NCBI GenBank assembly: GCA_052035235.1
Contig: JBPOHT010000046.1
Location: 1-64,000, forward strand
Direction: 5' to 3'
DNA length: 64,000 nt
Origin: Solimonas_A sp052035235
Lineage (GTDB): Bacteria; Pseudomonadota; Gammaproteobacteria; Nevskiales; Nevskiaceae
In this document: positions 8,426-16,830 of the stretch, one piece after another
How the letters are laid out: the number at the start of each line of letters is the position of its first letter
Position numbering within the stretch: the stretch's first letter is position 1
Notes under the pieces: generated by a model
Seen by the model: only the letters and a program-made list of their open reading frames with translations
What the model was told of the DNA's origin: nothing
Databases searched by the model: none
Made by a program: the position numbers and the translations under genes

Positions 8426-9418
8426 ATGAACGTGATGAACTGGAAGGCTGGCAAGGTGTACCCCATGACCCGGGGTGTGCCGCGAGCGGAGGCAGGGGAC
8501 TTCGACCCCGGCCGCCACGAGGCACTGCTGCGCAGCGAGCCTGGCAGTTATGCCGAGATGGTTCGCACGGTCACTGCCTTCGGCATCTACCTGATGGACC
8601 GCGAGGGCCGCATCCAGAGCTGGAACCTGGGTGCCGAGAACCTCACCGGCTTCGGCGAGCGTGAGACGGTGGGGCAGCACTTCAGTGCCCTGTTCGCCGA
8701 GCAGGCCCAGCGCGAGGGCCAGGCGCTGCGCAACCTGGACTTTGCCGCCAACAACCGTCATTGCCGCGACGAGCACCGTCGCCGTCGCCTGGGCGGCGAG
8801 GAATTCTTTGCGCTGAGCACGCTGGACGTGGTGCGCGACGAGGGTGGCGAGATCCTGGGCTTCGTCGAGGTGTTCCACGACATCAGCGAGCAGAAGCAGC
8901 GCGAGGAGCGGCTCTACCAGCGCGCGACGCGCGATCCGCTCACCGGCGTGTTCAATCGCGGCCACTTCAACGAGACGGCGGAGCAGGAGATCGAGCGCGC
9001 GCGCCGCTTCGCCGAGCCGCTGTCGCTGGCGATGCTCGACATCGACCACTTCAAGAAGATCAACGATACCTACGGGCACGAGGTGGGCGACACCGCCATC
9101 ATCGGCCTGGCACGCACCTGCAGCAACAACCTGCGCAAGATCGATTCGCTCGGTCGCCTGGGTGGCGAGGAGTTCGCCGTGCTGCTGCCGCGCGCCAACA
9201 AGCAGGCGGCCCTGGAGATGGCGCAGCGCCTGCGCCTGGAAATCGCGGCGCAGCGCATTCCGCTGCAGGGTCAGGAGATCAGCTACACCGTCAGCATCGG
9301 CATCTCCACGCTGCTGCCGACCACGCGTGACCTGGCCGAGCTGCTGCGCCATGCCGATGCGGCGCTGTACCAAGCCAAGCGCGAGGGCCGCAACCGGACG
9401 ATTGCCTGGTTCGAGTGA
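8426..9418 (+). CDS. PAS-GGDEF diguanylate cyclase
   Basis: 330 residues; in-frame ATGs at residues 4 and 14 make the exact start uncertain. A PAS domain (about 42-158, FGIYLMDREGRIQSWNLGAE...EVFHDISEQKQRE) is followed by a GGDEF domain (about 166-328) with DPLTGVFNRG, DIDHFKKIND and the catalytic GGEEF at 246-250. RKID at 237-240 is the RxxD inhibitory I-site, five residues upstream. It should make cyclic di-GMP from GTP in the cytosol in response to a PAS-sensed signal. Oddly, a second RLGGEEF occurs inside the PAS domain at 121-127, where family members usually have a KDGSRF-like strand. Confidence 0.92.
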   Translation: MNVMNWKAGKVYPMTRGVPRAEAGDFDPGRHEALLRSEPGSYAEMVRTVTAFGIYLMDREGRIQSWNLGAENLTGFGERETVGQHFSALFAEQAQREGQALRNLDFAANNRHCRDEHRRRRLGGEEFFALSTLDVVRDEGGEILGFVEVFHDISEQKQREERLYQRATRDPLTGVFNRGHFNETAEQEIERARRFAEPLSLAMLDIDHFKKINDTYGHEVGDTAIIGLARTCSNNLRKIDSLGRLGGEEFAVLLPRANKQAALEMAQRLRLEIAAQRIPLQGQEISYTVSIGISTLLPTTRDLAELLRHADAALYQAKREGRNRTIAWFE

Positions 9419-9431
9419 AGGCTAGGCGCCC

Positions 9432-10883
9432 TCAGAGATAGGGTGAGAACAGCCACCAGAAGGCGTCGTACAGCCGCGAGGGTAGCGGCCGGCGTTGCAG
9501 CTCCTGTGCATGCAGCAGCCTGGAGCGCTTGCGCCGTTCCTTGAAGTGCCGCGCCATGCGCACGGCGAAGTCGCGGTCGTAGGCTTCTACCACCAGTTCG
9601 AAGTTCAGGCGCAGGCTGCGCGGGTCCAGGTTGGCGGAGCCCAGCAGCACGTACTCGTCGTCCACGATCAGCAGCTTGCTGTGCACGAAGGGTGGCGGCT
9701 GGTAGTAGATGCGCAGCCCCCGCAGGATCATGTGCGGCAGCTGGTGGCGCATGGCGCGCTTCATCTTGCCCTGGTCCGATTTCTCCGGCAGCAGGATCTG
9801 GATCTGCACGCCGCGCAGCACCGCCGCTTCCATCGCGGCCACCAGTTCCCGCGGCGGCAGGAAATAGGGGGTCATGATGCGCACGCGGTGGCGCGCCGAG
9901 GCCAGCGCCGACAGCAGCATGAGGGTCAGCTGGCCCAGGTCTTCATTGGGGCCGTCGGTGATCACGCGGCAGATCGCGCCGCCCTCCACTTCCGGGGCCG
10001 GCTGTGCCGGGCAAGGGCAGTCGCCGCCGCCGGCATAGCGCCAGTCTTCGCCAAACACTTCGGCGAGCTGCTGTACCACCGGACCACGCAACTCGAAGTG
10101 CAGGTCGTGTTCGGGGCGAGGATTCTGCGGGTCCTGCGCCATGTGCCGCAGGCTGATGTTCATGCCGCCGGTATAGGCCAACTCGCCATCCACGATCAGC
10201 AGCTTGCGGTGGTTGCGCATGTTGAGATGCAGCGAGGGCGGCAGCAGCTGGGGCGGATGGAAGCGCTGCACGTCGAGCCCCAGCTGGCGCATCCGGCGGC
10301 TGGCGCAGCCACGGCGCAGGCTCAGCTCGGCGAAGCCGTCCACCAGCACGCAGACCTGCAGTCCGCGCTTCTGAGCGTCGGACAGCGCGGCGATGAACTG
10401 CTCGCCGACCTTGTCCACGTCGAAGATGTAGCTGGCCATGAGTACCGACTGCCGGGCGGACGCGATGGCCTGCAGCATGCGTGGATAGGCCTGCTCGCCG
10501 TCGTGCAGTACGTCCACCAGGTTGCCGTCCAGCAGTGGGCGATGGGTGATGACGTCGGCGGTGCGGGCCAGCTGCTCGAACGAGGGCGGCACCGCGGGGC
10601 GCTCGTGCCCGGCGTTGCGGCGATGACGCGCGTCGCGTTCGTGGTCCAGGCCGATGCCGCGACCCAGGGTGTGGCGCGGCGGGCGCAGACGGTGGGCGCG
10701 GGTCTCCACGCGATTGATGCCGAACAGGAAGTACAGCAGCGCGCCGCCGAAGGGCAGCATCACGCAGACCACGATCCAGCCCCAGGCGGCACGCGGATCG
10801 CGCTTCAGCAGCAGGGCATGGCCGCAGGCGAACAGGGCGAGCAGCCACGCGGTAGCGCCGAGCAACAGGGGCCAGTAGCTCAT
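9432..10883 (-). CDS. cls: Cardiolipin synthase (phospholipase D family)
   Basis: 483 residues. Two N-terminal membrane segments are followed by two phospholipase D HKD motifs: HRKLLIVDGELAYTGGMN near residue 226 and HSKLLIVDDEYVLLGSANLDPRS near residue 399. This is the ClsA arrangement, condensing phosphatidylglycerol to cardiolipin at the membrane. The EEP-family gene upstream ends in an ATGA overlap with this start (10880-10883), so the pair is cotranscribed. ClsA versus a related cardiolipin synthase subtype cannot be decided by eye. Confidence 0.92.
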   Translation of the reverse strand: MSYWPLLLGATAWLLALFACGHALLLKRDPRAAWGWIVVCVMLPFGGALLYFLFGINRVETRAHRLRPPRHTLGRGIGLDHERDARHRRNAGHERPAVPPSFEQLARTADVITHRPLLDGNLVDVLHDGEQAYPRMLQAIASARQSVLMASYIFDVDKVGEQFIAALSDAQKRGLQVCVLVDGFAELSLRRGCASRRMRQLGLDVQRFHPPQLLPPSLHLNMRNHRKLLIVDGELAYTGGMNISLRHMAQDPQNPRPEHDLHFELRGPVVQQLAEVFGEDWRYAGGGDCPCPAQPAPEVEGGAICRVITDGPNEDLGQLTLMLLSALASARHRVRIMTPYFLPPRELVAAMEAAVLRGVQIQILLPEKSDQGKMKRAMRHQLPHMILRGLRIYYQPPPFVHSKLLIVDDEYVLLGSANLDPRSLRLNFELVVEAYDRDFAVRMARHFKERRKRSRLLHAQELQRRPLPSRLYDAFWWLFSPYL

Positions 10884-11662
10884 GGGGCTCCGATGTCCAG
10901 GGCGATCTCGGTGACTACCGGCAGGTGATCGGAAAGCCGCTCGGCCAGCACGTGGGCGCGGCTGACGTGCAGGCCGTTGCCGGCCAGCACGTGGTCGATG
11001 ATGCGGGAGGGCTTCCAGCTCGGGTAGGTGGGCATCTCGTGCAGGCTGCGCAAACCACAGGACTGCAGCACGCCGTGCGCGGCCAGCTCGGCCGGCTCAC
11101 AGTTGAGGTCGCCCACCAGCAGGCTGCGCGGGTGGCTCTGCATGACGCCGGCCAGGTATTCCAGCTGCAGCGTGCGCGTGCCCCGGGTCAGGGCCAGGTG
11201 GGTGACGATCAGGCGCAGCGGCGCCGAGCCCTGCGGCTGCAGCTCCAGCTCCAATGCGCCGCGGCCGCGCAGGCGGCCCGGCAACGGGTGATGGCGCACG
11301 ACCCGCAGGGGCACGCGTGAGAGGCAGCCCAGGGCATGCTGGGCGAAGGGACGCAGGTCGCGGTTGACCGCGGCGTGCCAGTGCGGGAAACCGCCCTGGC
11401 TGGCGAGGTATTCCACCTGGTTCAGCGACTGCGTCCGCAGGCTGCCGGCGTCGGCCTCCTGCAGGGCCACGACGTCGTACTGGCTGGCGAGCTGGGCGAT
11501 GCGGTCGAGCTGGGCGCGGACGCCGCGCGAGGGCAGCAGGTGCTTCCAGGCGTTGGTCAGGTAGTGGTGATACCCATGACTCTGCATGCCCACCTGGATG
11601 TTGAGCGACAGCACCCGCAGCGAGCGCGGGGCGGGCGTCGTCGGGGCGGCGGTGTCGGTCAT
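10880..11662 (-). CDS. Endonuclease/exonuclease/phosphatase (EEP) family protein
   Basis: 260 residues from the ATG at 11662 (MTDTAAPTTPAPRSLRVLSLNIQVG). The EEP core is present: LNIQVG, VVALQEAD (metal-binding Glu), LLVGDLNCEP and the terminal RIIDHVL and LSDHLPVV. The same fold is found in DNase I, exonuclease III and phospholipid phosphatases. It overlaps cls by 4 bp; an EEP protein next to cls is a recurring bacterial arrangement and suggests a membrane-lipid role, though the substrate is unknown. An open frame runs about 90 codons further upstream but looks like non-coding sequence. Confidence 0.85.
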   Translation of the reverse strand: MTDTAAPTTPAPRSLRVLSLNIQVGMQSHGYHHYLTNAWKHLLPSRGVRAQLDRIAQLASQYDVVALQEADAGSLRTQSLNQVEYLASQGGFPHWHAAVNRDLRPFAQHALGCLSRVPLRVVRHHPLPGRLRGRGALELELQPQGSAPLRLIVTHLALTRGTRTLQLEYLAGVMQSHPRSLLVGDLNCEPAELAAHGVLQSCGLRSLHEMPTYPSWKPSRIIDHVLAGNGLHVSRAHVLAERLSDHLPVVTEIALDIGAP

Positions 11663-11744
11663 GGGGCTCGTGGACCTGAGACGGCTTTCGGCCGAGGGTA
11701 TCACCAAGACCGCACAAGGCCGATGACGGTTCAGCCAGACCGGC

Positions 11745-11778
11745 AAAAAGCCGAAGGGCGCCTGGTGGCGCCCTTCGG
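11745..11778 (-). terminator. Rho-independent terminator of the secreted-protein gene
   Basis: A perfect 12-bp stem (11751-11762 with 11767-11778, loop TGGT) is followed on the minus strand by CTTTTTG. It lies 23 bp past the stop of the minus-strand gene ending at 11802 and upstream of the EEP gene start, separating the two transcripts. Confidence 0.88.
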
Positions 11779-11801
11779 ATGAAGCGGGAAGCGAGCCAGG
11801 C

Positions 11802-12887
11802 TTACGGTGCGGGGTACTTCTGGAACCAGGCGGCAAAGGTGCCGGTGCTGCGGCCCAGCACGTCCAGTGCCGCGGCGCTGTAGGCGGCGTTGTCGGTCTT
11901 GGCCGCGTTGCTGGACTTCTTGCGGGCGGCGCCACCGCCATTGGCCACGCCCATGAAGCCGCCGATCACGTCGAACACCTTCTTGGTCGATGCATTGTCG
12001 GTCTCATCGAGCTTCTCCATGGTGCCGAAGGCCACGTCACTGGTGATGCCCTGCTGCAGCGAGACATTGCCCTCTTCGCCCTTGGCGGTCATGCCCATCT
12101 TGGACTCCTCGGCGCGGATCATCGGCGTGTTGAAGGTCTTCACCGACATGGCGAGCGAGGCGCCGACCTCGGCGTCGCGTGCCATCAGGCCCGAGCGGTT
12201 GCCGCTGCTGGTCATGTTGGCGAAGTCCACCACGATCAGCGGGGCGACGACGATGGCCTGCAGCTTCTCCGACAGCGGAGCCAGCATGCGGTAGCTCTTC
12301 TGGTTGAACGGCGTCTTGTCGGTCCAGCCCAGGTCGGCGTAGGTGAAGAACAGCGGCGTGCCGGTGGGGGCGAAGGCAATGCCCTTGGCGCCGGTGACTT
12401 CCTTTTCGTAGGGCTGCGGGCTGGGCTCCACCTCGGCGTAGAAGCTGGCCAGCTCGGAAGCCGGCACGACCTCGCGGCCGGCGGCCGTCAGCTGGGCCAG
12501 GAATTCGGCATAGGCCTTGTCGGTGATGGCCTGGAAGGTGGCGGTGTCCACGCCCTCCAGGGCCACGTTCATCGAGGCCTTGGCACCGCTGGTGTCGCGG
12601 CCCGGCAGGTAGCTGGCGCGCACCTGGGCGCTGACGGCGCTGTAGTTGATGAACACCACGCGGAAACCGGCCACGGCCACGCGCTTGTTCTTGGGCAGCA
12701 GCGCGGTGGTCAGGCTCTTGCCGAAGGTGCCGCCGGTCTGGCCCTTGAAGTAGGCATCCGGGTCCAGCGCCGAGGGCGCGGCGGCAGTGGCGGTGGCGGC
12801 GACAGCCGCGTCCTCCGCGGAGGCGATGCCGCTGAGAGCGACAGCCAGCAGCGCGAAGCTGCCCGCCAGGATCGAAGTGGTACGCAT
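11802..12887 (-). CDS. Secreted protein of unknown function
   Basis: 361 residues. An N-terminal signal peptide (hydrophobic residues 5-22, cleavage after IASA) and an alanine-rich stretch precede a body without recognised catalytic motifs. Features: FGKSLTTALLPKNKRVAVAG near residue 60, a middle part with repeated VVAPLIVVDFANMTSSG, and a basic patch ARKKSSNAAK near the end. Only four hydroxyl/amide-rich segments stand out and there are no cysteines in the mature part. It is a single-gene transcript with its own terminator at 11745-11778. Periplasmic or exported; I do not recognise the family. Confidence 0.8.
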   Translation of the reverse strand: MRTTSILAGSFALLAVALSGIASAEDAAVAATATAAAPSALDPDAYFKGQTGGTFGKSLTTALLPKNKRVAVAGFRVVFINYSAVSAQVRASYLPGRDTSGAKASMNVALEGVDTATFQAITDKAYAEFLAQLTAAGREVVPASELASFYAEVEPSPQPYEKEVTGAKGIAFAPTGTPLFFTYADLGWTDKTPFNQKSYRMLAPLSEKLQAIVVAPLIVVDFANMTSSGNRSGLMARDAEVGASLAMSVKTFNTPMIRAEESKMGMTAKGEEGNVSLQQGITSDVAFGTMEKLDETDNASTKKVFDVIGGFMGVANGGGAARKKSSNAAKTDNAAYSAAALDVLGRSTGTFAAWFQKYPAP

Positions 12888-13001
12888 GGCAATTCCCTCT
12901 GGCTCGGTATGGCATCCGTCCGCGGAGCGGGACGGTTGCGCGCAAGACTAGAGGGTGGATGCGTCGTGCAGCGCGCCCTTGTTGGGGGGCATGGCACACC
13001 C

Positions 13002-13481
13002 TTAATGGGGGGTGCGTTCCTCCGCTGCAATGCGCTGGATGTGGCGGCAGAAGTCTTCGTCCTCGCCACGCAGCAGGTCGGGTAGAGCGGCGCGGAAGTC
13101 CTCGCGGCGGCACCATTCGCGCATGTAGTCCTCCCAGCTCTGCCACATGCGTCGCGTCTGGCGCGGCATGTCGTCTTCGTAGACCAGCAGGTAGGCCCGC
13201 TCGAACAGCGAGATGAGCAGGTCAAACAGCACGCCCTTGCGCTCCTGCTGCTCCTCGTTGAGCTCAGGGGGCGGGCCGTTGCGGCGCAGCAGGTGCAGGT
13301 CGGAATGCTCCAGCACCAGGCGCAGGAAGTCGGCGTACTCGTCGGAGAGTTGCTGGTAGATCTCCTCTTCCTCGTTGAGCCGCTCCTTGCGCTGCTCGTA
13401 GATGAACACGCCGATGGCCAGCGGCAGGCCGATCACGGTCACCACGTAGCTGAGGAACTCCCAGGTCTCGAGCACGTCCAT
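13002..13481 (-). CDS. Small membrane-anchored hypothetical protein
   Basis: 159 residues. One N-terminal transmembrane helix (about 8-28, LSYVVTVIGLPLAIGVFIYEQ) is followed by a highly charged, mostly helical cytoplasmic part rich in Glu and Arg (EQRKERLNEEEEIYQQLSDEYADF) and a Trp-containing segment (MWQSWEDYMREWCRRE). This pattern is common in uncharacterised anchored cytosolic proteins. It lies between the secreted-protein gene and rsmB, all on the minus strand, without clear operon evidence. Confidence 0.75.
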   Translation of the reverse strand: MDVLETWEFLSYVVTVIGLPLAIGVFIYEQRKERLNEEEEIYQQLSDEYADFLRLVLEHSDLHLLRRNGPPPELNEEQQERKGVLFDLLISLFERAYLLVYEDDMPRQTRRMWQSWEDYMREWCRREDFRAALPDLLRGEDEDFCRHIQRIAAEERTPH

Positions 13482-13529
13482 GCGCCGAGTCTACGCCTGC
13501 TGTAGCGCCGGAATGTGACGGGCGGGCGC

Positions 13530-14819
13530 TCAGGCCGGCTTGTCGAGCACCGCGTAGTAGAAGCCGTCGTGCATGTCGCCGGGGGCGATGCGGCGACCGA
13601 ATTCGGTGGCTTCGCCCCAGTCGGCTTCGATCTTCGTGGCCGCCAGGTCGTCGGACAGGGCCAGGAAGCGGCCCATGATCTCGTCGCCTTCAGCGCGCAG
13701 TGTCGAGCAGGTGGCGTAGACCAGCCGCCCGCCCGGGGCCAGCAGCGGCCACAGGGCCTTGAGCAGGCGCAGCTGCTGCAGTTGCAGCTGGGGGATGTCG
13801 GTCTTGCGGCGCAGCCACTTGATGTCCGGGTGGCGGCGGATCACACCGGTGCCGGAGCAAGGGGCGTCGATCAGGATGCGGTCGTAGAACTTGCGGTCCC
13901 ACCACTTGGCGGGGGTGCCGGCGTCGCCGGCAACGAGTATCGCCTTGAGCTTGAGGCGGCGCAGGTTTTCGTCGACACGGATCAGGCGGCGGCTGTCGCT
14001 GTCCAGGGCGGTCAGCTCCAGCGCCTGGCGCTCCAGCATGTGTGCGGTCTTGCCGCCGGGGGCGGCGCAGGCGTCGAGCACGCGCTGGCCGTAGCGCAGG
14101 TCCATCAGGTCTGCGGCGAGCTGGGCCGAGGCGTCCTGCACCGAGGCGTGGCCCGAATTGAAGCCGGGAATCTTGGCCACCGGGCGAGCCTCGTCGAGCA
14201 TCACGGCGTCGGGGCAGTCGTCCAGGGGCTGCGCGCCGATGCCGATTTCGCGCGCACGCTGCAGCCAGGTGTCGCGCGAAATCTCGCGGCGGTTGATGCG
14301 CAGGGTCATCGGCCCCTGGCGGTTGTTGGCGGCGAGCACACGCTGCCAGTCGTGCGGCCAGTCGGCCTCGAGCTTGCCGGCGAGCCAGTCCGGGTGCGAG
14401 CTGCGCAGCGCCGGGTCGTCCGGTAGCTGAGCGTCCAGGGACTTGCCCTCGCGCTGGTAGCGGCGCAGCACGGCGTTGACCAGGCCGCGGGCCGGCGAGA
14501 AGTTGAGCTCCTCCACCGCGGAGACGGTTTCGTTGAGGGCGGCATGGTCGGCGACGTCCATGGAACGCAGCTGGAACAGGCCGCAGAGCAGCAGGGCATG
14601 CAGCAGCGGATCGGGCGACAGCGGCTTGTCGAGCAGGCGGTCGAGCAGGGCCGACAGCAGGCGGTGGTCGCGGATCACGCCGTAGACCAGGGCCTTCATG
14701 AAGGAGAGGTCGGGGAGTTCCGGGGGCAGGCTGGCGTAGCAGTCGTCCAGGGAGTGGCCGAGCATGACGCGGGTGACGATGCGCGCGGCGTTCACGCGGC
14801 TGTTGCGGGAGGGCTTCAT
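13530..14819 (-). CDS. rsmB: 16S rRNA (cytosine-967-C5)-methyltransferase
   Basis: 429 residues, the length of RsmB/Sun. An N-terminal NusB-like RNA-binding domain (about 1-140, NSRVNAARIVTRVMLGHSL) is followed by an RsmF/NSUN catalytic domain: AdoMet site LDACAAPGGKTAHMLE near 247, motif IV DAPCSGTGVIRRHPD near 319, and motif VI YATCS near 371 with the nucleophilic cysteine. It methylates C967 of 16S rRNA. In many gammaproteobacteria it follows def-fmt; here it is about 12 kb from them. Confidence 0.94.
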   Translation of the reverse strand: MKPSRNSRVNAARIVTRVMLGHSLDDCYASLPPELPDLSFMKALVYGVIRDHRLLSALLDRLLDKPLSPDPLLHALLLCGLFQLRSMDVADHAALNETVSAVEELNFSPARGLVNAVLRRYQREGKSLDAQLPDDPALRSSHPDWLAGKLEADWPHDWQRVLAANNRQGPMTLRINRREISRDTWLQRAREIGIGAQPLDDCPDAVMLDEARPVAKIPGFNSGHASVQDASAQLAADLMDLRYGQRVLDACAAPGGKTAHMLERQALELTALDSDSRRLIRVDENLRRLKLKAILVAGDAGTPAKWWDRKFYDRILIDAPCSGTGVIRRHPDIKWLRRKTDIPQLQLQQLRLLKALWPLLAPGGRLVYATCSTLRAEGDEIMGRFLALSDDLAATKIEADWGEATEFGRRIAPGDMHDGFYYAVLDKPA

Positions 14820-14863
14820 GGGGGCATTATCGCCCGACCCGGAGCGCGAGTCGCCTTTTAACC

Positions 14864-14889
14864 CCCTCTCCCCGCTTGCGGGGAGAGGG
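14864..14889. repeat. GAGAGGGG intergenic palindrome
   Basis: A 12-bp perfect inverted repeat (14864-14875, 14878-14889) is followed by TTGGGTGAGGGG. It is the same type as the palindromes at 20971-21020, 55132-55155 and 55274-55297. It lies in the 147-bp gap between the histidine kinase gene and rsmB; nothing else is recognisable in that gap. Confidence 0.75.
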
Positions 14890-14966
14890 TTGGGTGAGGG
14901 GCGGCGCCTTCAATCGGTGACGAGATACGTACCGGTAGCGACGTAGGGTGGGGCGCCAAAACTGAC

Positions 14967-16613
14967 CTACACCCGCACCGGCACCCTCACCCGGAAACAA
15001 GCCCCCCGCTCGGCCGGCGCCAGCTCGATACCGCCGCCATGCGCGGTCAGCAGCGAGCGGATGATGGCCAGGCCCAGGCCGGTATTGCCGCTCTGGCGGC
15101 GGGTGGTGAAGAAGGGCTCGAAGATGCGCTCGGCGTTGGCGGCGGAGATGCCCTGGCCGTCGTCGGCCACGGTGATGACGGCGCAGGGCGGCGTGCCGCC
15201 GTCCAGCGCCCAGTCCAGGCGCACGCTGACGCCGGGGCCGCCGTGGTGGCGGGCGTTGTCCAGCAGGTTGCCGAGGATGGAATCCAGGGTTTCCGCTGAC
15301 ATGGCGACGGGCACGCTGTCGTTCCGCGTGGGCGGCAGCAGATTGAGGCCCAGCACGCGCTGGCGCTCGGCCACGCCGGCCAGCACGGCGGCCAGGTCGC
15401 AGGCATCGTCGCCCACGCGCATCACGTCGGCGCGCGCCAGCTCCAGCAGCTTGCGCACCAGGTTCTCCAGGCGCAGGGCATCCTGGCCGAGGATGTTCAG
15501 GAAGCGCGAGCGCTCCTCGGCGGACATGTCCGCGCCGTGCTCGCGCAGCAGCTCCACCGAGCCCTGGATGGCGGTCAGCGGGGTCTTGAACTCGTGCGAG
15601 ACGTGGGCGGCGAAGTCGCGGATGTACTGTGCGCGCTGCTCCAGCGTCAGCGCCATGGTGGCCACGGTCTCCGACAGCTCGGCGATCTCCTGCGTGCCGG
15701 GGTGGGCCAGCGGCGTCACGGCGCCGGTTTCACCCCGCGCGGCGCGGTGGGCCTGGTCCACGAGCTGGCGCACCGGGCGGCTGATGGTCAGCGCGCTGAA
15801 CAGCGTCAGCGCCAGCACCAGGCCCAGCAGCGCCAGCCCGGCGAGGATCAGCGGCTCGAGCTTGCCCTCGATGGCCTGGCGCAGGTTGGCCGGCGTGCGC
15901 ACCAGCATTACGGCGCCCAGCACGCGGCCCTCGCGAAGGATCGGCTCGGCGACGTAGACGCGCAGCCGCGCGCCGCGGCTGATCGATTCCAGCGGCGGGC
16001 TTGGATGGACGCTGCTGCGGGCGCGCAGGGTGCTGACCGCCGCGCCGCCCAGGGCGCGTTGCACTTCCTCGTGGTTCATCAGCGACAGGCCGAGGTCGCT
16101 TTCGTCGCGGTCGCGGGTGGAGGCCACCACCACGCCGCGGTAGTCGACCACGGCGATGCCGGCCAGCGTGGTGCGTTGTGCCTGCTGCAGGATCGGATTC
16201 AGCTCCTGGCCGATGCGCCAGGCCAGCGGATCGGCGTTGTCCGCCCCCGCTTCCGGCGGCGGCGCGGTGGGCAGCACGCGGTCCTCGGCCAGGTCCAGCA
16301 CCGGCGCGCGCGGGCGCCAGTGCTCGTTGGGGTCCCGCCCCTTGGGCGTGGTCACCAGCACGTAGCCGTAGTCTTCCAGTGCGCGATTGGCGGCGATGGG
16401 GTCGCCGCTGTCGGGCGCGGTGAGGCGCTCGGCGGTGGCGCGGTAGCTGGCGGCGATGAAGGCGGCCTGGGCGATCAGCTCCGATTCGGTCTGGCGGATC
16501 AGGGCGCTCTCGTAGAGGCGCAGCCAGATGATGCCGCCCAGCGGCAACGCCAGGATCACCAGGTTGGTGAGCAGCAGGATGCTGCGCAGGCGGAACCGGA
16601 ACAGGGTTTTCAA
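14967..16613 (-). CDS. Membrane sensor histidine kinase (CreC-like)
   Basis: 548 residues. Two transmembrane segments (about 11-30 and 253-280) flank a periplasmic sensing region with VVDYRGVVVASTRD, a dCACHE-like signature. A HAMP domain, a HisKA domain with the phospho-acceptor His in HVSHEFKTPL (near 341) and a HATPase_c domain with NLLDNARHHG, DDGQGI and TGLGLAI follow. It starts with TTG at 16613, overlapping the TGA (16610-16612) of a remnant regulator tail in TTGA. This strongly suggests the kinase was once directly coupled to the end of the regulator gene, which now stops 220 bp upstream. Confidence 0.88.
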   Translation of the reverse strand: MKTLFRFRLRSILLLTNLVILALPLGGIIWLRLYESALIRQTESELIAQAAFIAASYRATAERLTAPDSGDPIAANRALEDYGYVLVTTPKGRDPNEHWRPRAPVLDLAEDRVLPTAPPPEAGADNADPLAWRIGQELNPILQQAQRTTLAGIAVVDYRGVVVASTRDRDESDLGLSLMNHEEVQRALGGAAVSTLRARSSVHPSPPLESISRGARLRVYVAEPILREGRVLGAVMLVRTPANLRQAIEGKLEPLILAGLALLGLVLALTLFSALTISRPVRQLVDQAHRAARGETGAVTPLAHPGTQEIAELSETVATMALTLEQRAQYIRDFAAHVSHEFKTPLTAIQGSVELLREHGADMSAEERSRFLNILGQDALRLENLVRKLLELARADVMRVGDDACDLAAVLAGVAERQRVLGLNLLPPTRNDSVPVAMSAETLDSILGNLLDNARHHGGPGVSVRLDWALDGGTPPCAVITVADDGQGISAANAERIFEPFFTTRRQSGNTGLGLAIIRSLLTAHGGGIELAPAERGACFRVRVPVRV

Positions 16614-16674
16614 CTACAGGGCCCCAGCTTGTAGCCGATCCCGTGAACCGTTTCGATTGGGCGAGCCGGATCAA
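16610..16674 (-). pseudogene. Remnant 3' end of a response-regulator gene (second copy)
   Basis: The minus strand here encodes PIETVHGIGYKLGPCS and a TGA. The functional regulator ends PIETVHGIGYKLGPCA, 220 bp upstream. Over the 16 shared codons including stop, all differences are third-position synonymous except the last residue (A versus S). This tail has native high-GC third positions and abuts the kinase start, so it is probably the original gene end. No start or full domain belongs to it. Confidence 0.75.
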
Positions 16675-16762
16675 GGCGAATGTCCGGTGGACATTCGCCC
16701 CGGTGAGCGCCCGGCCATGGAGCGTTTGGCCCCGGCGCGGAGCGACTCGATGTCGCTCCGCG
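16675..16762. repeat. Two perfect hairpins within the regulator-kinase insert
   Basis: Hairpin one is an 11-bp stem GGCGAATGTCC/GGACATTCGCC (16675-16685, 16689-16699, loop GGT). Hairpin two is an 11-bp stem (16736-16746, 16752-16762, loop TCGAT). They fill much of the about 150-bp non-coding insert between the two copies of the response-regulator 3' end. The pair resembles REP-type elements but its mobility is unproven. Confidence 0.7.
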
Positions 16763-16830
16763 TTTGCCGAACGCGGGCCGGGGATCAATCTGGAGATGAA
16801 GTCGCGCCATGGACGGCAATCCCTCGTGAA

